Assembly: GCF_026210795.1 (NCBI RefSeq)
Contig: NC_089449.1
Coordinates: 3,410,001-3,474,000 of the forward strand
Length of the DNA stretch: 64,000 nucleotides
Direction: 5' to 3'
Source of the DNA: Rhizophagus irregularis
Taxonomy: Eukaryota; Glomeromycota; Glomeromycetes; Glomerales; Glomeraceae
The notes beneath the pieces were generated by a model. That model was not told the origin of the DNA and did no database searches. It worked only from the letters and a program-made list of their open reading frames with translations. The position numbers and the translations under genes are program-made. Below, one piece after another: positions 60,496-64,000 of this stretch (the first letter of the stretch is position 1; each line of letters opens with the position of its first letter).

Positions 60496-61192
60496 TTGAC
60501 AGATTGAATTCTTCGTGTAAAGCAAAGGTATAATTTGTTCTTACTAACTGAGAAAATATTTCTATTATACTTTCTTGTAAGTTTATTTTGACTATTTTCG
60601 ACTCTTTTTGTGATAGTTTCCAATTTCATTTTTGCTAGACCGTAAACTAAAAGATTAAAAAAAAAAAATTAATGATTATAATGTGACGATAAACTTTTGA
60701 AAAAAATTTGATTATTACCTTCAAGCAATTGTACATTATTTTTATATTGCTCAACCAGAAAGTATTTATCATAAACACAAGAGAGAAGTATATCCACACA
60801 ATCAGATATTTCTGAAGAACCTAATGAATCTAATTCACGTCTGATACATTTGGATAATTAAATTTCCTACTTAATTGAAAACCGTCATTACAATTAAAAT
60901 TATGTATACCATGAAAATTTAATATTACGAATTTCTTTAAAACAAAACATTTGTTATCAGTCACATAAATTCTTGGATCGGAACTTTCACTATCATCAGA
61001 ATACTCCACAAATCTACATATACCTGAAATTCCAATTTCAATTCCACGAGTATGATAATGACTGGTTTCAGGATTATGAACAAAAGTATAATTTTCTTTT
61101 TCATCTTTTAACAGTTTAATGGGATAAATGATAGTAGTTCCTCTTTTTTCATTTGTTTCTTTTGTTGTTCCTCTTAAATCCGTGAAAATCAT
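60496..61192 (-). pseudogene. truncated, frameshifted member of an expanded fungal family (copy 1)
   Basis: Minus-strand exon 61192-60719 begins MIFTDLRGTT and includes a GISGICRFVEYSDDSES motif and a FVILNFHGIHNF motif. Near 60,850 one base is missing, so the frame ends in SDVN while the homologous frame continues as IRRELDSLGSS ... CVYDKYFLVEQYKN to the donor at 60,718. A second exon 60646-60496 encodes VYGLAKMKLETITKRVEN ... LCFTRRIQSVK. Copy 2 at 63.1-64.0 kb has the same exons. I recall the layout as the N-terminal, WD-repeat-like part of large ion-transport-domain proteins expanded in Rhizophagus; this is memory, not verified. The remaining domains are absent here, so it is a truncated pseudogene. 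Confidence 0.6.
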
Positions 61193-61770
61193 GATATTCC
61201 AGTGACTCCGTAAAATAACTGATTTATCTCACGGTATCCATACCATAAAGCCTTTAATATACTTATTTGACTAATGATGATTGATAGACTTTTTACCTAT
61301 CTTTTTAAATAAACACCACCCGTGAGAATATCAAGAAGATAATATAAATTTATTCAATGAAGTAATCAATTGATAATCAACGTGTAACATACGAGACTAT
61401 TATCACGTTATACTGGTGACAAAGTTTACGGATGATGTGATCAGCCGCAGTATATCGTGCTTGCCCGAGGCTTTTTTTTATTATTTTTTTTTATTTCCAG
61501 TTTTTTTTTCAAACCCAGAAATAACTGTATTGTCAAAACAATTGTATTGTCAAACAATTGTATTATGCAAGATACTATACTCCCTAACTATCTTATTGTG
61601 TATTCGAAAAAGTATTTATATACTCTCAATATACTTTTTTTTTCATCATCTTTTTTTCGTCAGCTAACAATATTATATATACACAATATACACTTTTGTC
61701 GTCTTTTTTTTTCAACACTCTGCCTAGGCTTTTCTTCTATCTCTTAGGCCCTTTTCTTTACGTCTTCCTT
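61193..61770. other. spacer before T-rich minisatellite
   Basis: No supported gene. T-rich stretches increase toward 61.75 kb. Confidence 0.4.
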
Positions 61771-61856
61771 TAGAGAGTGTGGGTTGGGTTTTTGTGTGGT
61801 TTTATCATATTTTTTTTCATCTTTTTTTTAGGACTATCTCTAGGTTTTCTCTTGTT

Positions 61857-62470
61857 AGGTCTTCTTTTAGACCCTTTTTTTTCATTTCGTTGTCCTTTTT
61901 TTTCGTTTCGTTGTCCTTTTTTTTCGTTTCGTTGTCCTTTTTTCATTTTGTTGTCCTTTTTTTTCGTTTTGTTGTCCTTTTGCTTTCGTTTTGTTGTCCT
62001 TTTTTTCTTTTTTTTCCTTTTTTTTCGTTTTGTTGCCCTTTTTTTTTGTTTTGTTGTCCTTTTTTTTTTGTTTTGTTGTCCTTTTTTTTTCTTTTTTTTT
62101 CCTTTTTTTTCGTTTTGTTGCCCTTTTTTTTCGTTTTCGTTGTCCTTTTTTTTCGTTTCATTGTCCTTTTTTTCCATTTCGTCATCCTTTTTTTTCGTTT
62201 CGTCATCCTTTTTTTTCGTTTCGTCATCCTTTTTTTCATTTCGTCATCCTTTTTTTCATTTCATCATCCTTTTTTTTCATTTTGTCATCCTTTTTTTTCA
62301 TTTTGTCATCCTTTTTTTTCGTTTCATCGTCCTTTTTTTCATTTTGTCATCTTTTTTTTTTTGTTTTGTCATCCTTTTTTTTTGTTTCATCATCTTTTTT
62401 TCACTTCATTATCTTTTTTCTTTTATTTCGTCATCTTTTTTTGTCATCTTTTTTTTCATCTTTTTTTTAG
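61857..62470 (+). repeat. T-rich minisatellite (TTTCGTTTCGTTGTCCTTTT type)
   Basis: About 30 degenerate units of 16-22 nt, TCCTTTTTTTTCGTTTCGT(T/C)(G/A), changing gradually from CGTTGTCC types on the left to CGTCATCC and CATTTCATCATCC types on the right. The near absence of A on this strand keeps all three plus frames open. The resulting Phe-rich frames and the Lys-rich complements are artefacts. Confidence 0.88.
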
Positions 62471-62514
62471 GTCTATCTTCTCTCTGTCTAGGTCTTCTCT
62501 TTATTAGTTCTTAG

Positions 62515-63115
62515 GTATGTTGAACTGTTTTCGTAAAGCTATCTGGTGAAGGTGAACAAGTGGATGCAATGATCAAGGAAGTTACGGCAACCTTGTGAGC
62601 TGGCAGGTTTATCTATGATAACTCTGTTATCTGACGGACCTGGCTGAGATACGAATAAGATCTTCTCAGTGTTGAGGTCTACTATTCCGCAATGAGGAAT
62701 AGTTATGTGTCTTCCTCAACTTTGACTCATGCAATTGATTTGTTCTCATTGAGGACTTTTGGATTCAGAGAACTGGAAGCGCTTCGTGGCCACAGTTTTA
62801 CTGTGAACGTCCTTCTCTGTTTTCAGAATTTCTGGATGATAACAAATCTCTTGTGTGTCCAGGAGAGATGTCAGTGAAAGAACGCAATAACCTAAAGCTG
62901 TGTTTTTGTAAGTTCTTTCAAACAGATACTTGTAGCTATACCTTTTATTGTGCAGTTTTCAGGAACGGACGGTGAAAATATCGACACTAATATATAGGAA
63001 GAAGATCCGAACTGCTTCGTTATGTTACTCGATACTTTAGAAGGATACTGCCTCACGTCACTACCAGATAGCAGGATGAAATTCTTAAGTAGAGTACTTA
63101 GCAAAAGCTAACCAT
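62515..63115 (+). pseudogene. GC-richer broken coding remnant
   Basis: This stretch is clearly less AT-rich than its surroundings. Protein-like frames without a common start succeed each other: 62,692-62,877 (MRNSYVSSS...); 62,739-62,975, which includes SEFLDDNKSLVCPGEMS and KERNNLKLC; and a third frame at about 62,910-63,110 including GTDGENIDTNI then TAG then EEDPNCFVMLLDTLEGYC. A GTAAGT lies at 62,909, but no acceptor restores a single frame. The family is not recognised. It looks like a recently arrived, frameshifted gene fragment. Confidence 0.4.
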
Positions 63116-63119
63116 CCTT

Positions 63120-64000
63120 TTTAATTTATAGATGTCCAGAAATTTTGAAATTCTTTTCTAAGCTTTATCATTTAATTTCCTGAAGTTCTAGCTAAGTGAG
63201 TGCCAATATTTTCTTTAATAGTAATTGGAAAATCGCCTAACTTTGTTAATATATGATATATTCTGGTATCATATAAATCCCAAATTATTAACATAATCCC
63301 CTCTTTCAGACATTCACCTATAATAAGTAATTTTCATCATTATCAATAAATTCTAATAAGAATATTTTTTCTATTTCATCAAATTTTTTTGATGCGATTT
63401 GTAAACCATTTTCCATATAATATAACCTAAGTAAATATAAATTATTCAATTTCACCGTAAAAATAATTTGATAAATAACACATAACTTTGCTATATAAAA
63501 ACTTACTTAATAATATTAATTCCTCGAGTAAAACAAAGCTGTAATTTACTAACTGAAAACGTATCATAATTGTACTGTTTTACATATTTTTCTTTATCTT
63601 CGACTCTTTTTGCAACTAAAATTATAATGATGTATTTTTAACATAATTATGATTATATAGGAGATTAAGAATTTAAAGTTTCTCACCTTCGAGTGATTGG
63701 ACATCATTTTTGTATTGTGTGACCAAAAAATATTTGTCGTAAACACACGTGAGAAGTCGTTTCATACAATCTGTGCCTGAATCCGTATACCAATTATCTA
63801 GTTCATCGTCTAATAGATTGTGGATATTTAAATTTCTCGTTCAAATTAAAATAATCAAAGTGACTATTAAATTCAAAATTATATATTCCACGAAAGTTAA
63901 ATATAATAAATCTTCTTTGTTCAACATCATCATCATTTGTAACTTCTATAAAGCTACATATTCCTGAAATGCTATCAGAATAATAACAAGTAACATTGTT
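63120..64000 (-). pseudogene. frameshifted member of the same expanded family (copy 2), cut by window end
   Basis: Minus-strand exons: >64000-63687, 63615-63507 and 63426-about 63126. Exon 1 includes SGICSFIEVTNDDD and FIIFNFRGIYNFEF, parallel to copy 1. One extra base near 63,820 (CGATGAAC where CGTGAAC is expected) breaks the frame just after QSIRR; the continuing frame gives ELDNWYTDSG ... CVYDKYFLVTQYKN. Exon 2 gives VAKRVEDKEKYVKQ ... LCFTRGINIIK. Exon 3 gives YYMENGLQIASK, DEIEKIFLLEFIDNDE, then another frameshift, then LIIWDLYDT and THLARTSGN followed by TAA. At least three lesions mean it is not functional. The gene start lies beyond the window. Confidence 0.65.

Noticed and set aside
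61770-62514. Long Phe-rich plus-strand frames and Lys-rich minus-strand frames
   Set aside because: Open in several frames at once across the T-rich minisatellite; repeat artefact.

Overview
The window looks like nuclear DNA of an arbuscular mycorrhizal fungus of the Rhizophagus/Glomus type. The base composition is very AT-rich. Genes are interrupted by short introns of about 50-100 nt with GT..AG ends. The families present are typical of that group: a protein kinase fused to Sel1 repeats, BTB-BACK proteins, a UvrD-type helicase with TPR-like and IQ-like tail, a Crypton tyrosine recombinase, Cys-rich secreted proteins, and relics of a large lineage-expanded family. The species call is inference from family content, not from any marker gene. 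I see no rRNA, tRNA or CRISPR array.

Layout. 0.4-2.3 kb: two divergently transcribed paralogous small secreted proteins, each with three exons and the same TATATAAACAC promoter motif. 2.9-3.6 kb: an element with terminal inverted repeats (TIRs). 4.3-5.0 kb: a protein with two dsRNA-binding-like domains. 6.9-14.5 kb: an 11-exon UvrD/SF1 helicase of about 2,293 aa. 14.8-16.9 kb: a palindromic element, then a four-exon Crypton recombinase gene preceded by three ACGCGT sites. 18.5-19.0 kb: a BED-finger-like remnant. 19.0-26.9 kb: a strongly CpG-depleted, decayed block containing broken protein-coding sequence. 27.5-28.6 kb: a four-exon Cys-rich secreted protein. 29.5-36.3 kb: a cluster of non-autonomous DNA elements and purine/pyrimidine minisatellites. 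37.5-38.6 kb: a broken cytochrome P450. 40.5-40.7 kb: a small TIR element with a 10-bp target duplication. 41.4-45.5 kb: kinase-Sel1 gene on the minus strand. 46.3 kb: a lone decayed terminal exon. 48.7-50.7 kb: a coiled-coil, probably nuclear protein on the minus strand. 52.1-52.6 kb: a small three-exon gene. 52.5-57.6 kb: a tandem segmental duplication carrying two BTB-BACK genes with different Trp-rich tails. 59-59.7 kb: one TIR element nested in another. 60.5-64.0 kb: two broken copies of one expanded family around a long T-rich minisatellite and an unusually GC-richer broken coding remnant.

No metabolic operon-like grouping exists; genes are independent. The likely functional themes are secretion (three small secreted proteins), signalling (kinase-Sel1), protein turnover or scaffolding (BTB-BACK), RNA binding and nucleic-acid remodelling (dsRBD protein, helicase), and transposition. 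Exon coordinates were worked out by hand from splice-site consensus and reading-frame continuity; they are models, not transcript evidence.
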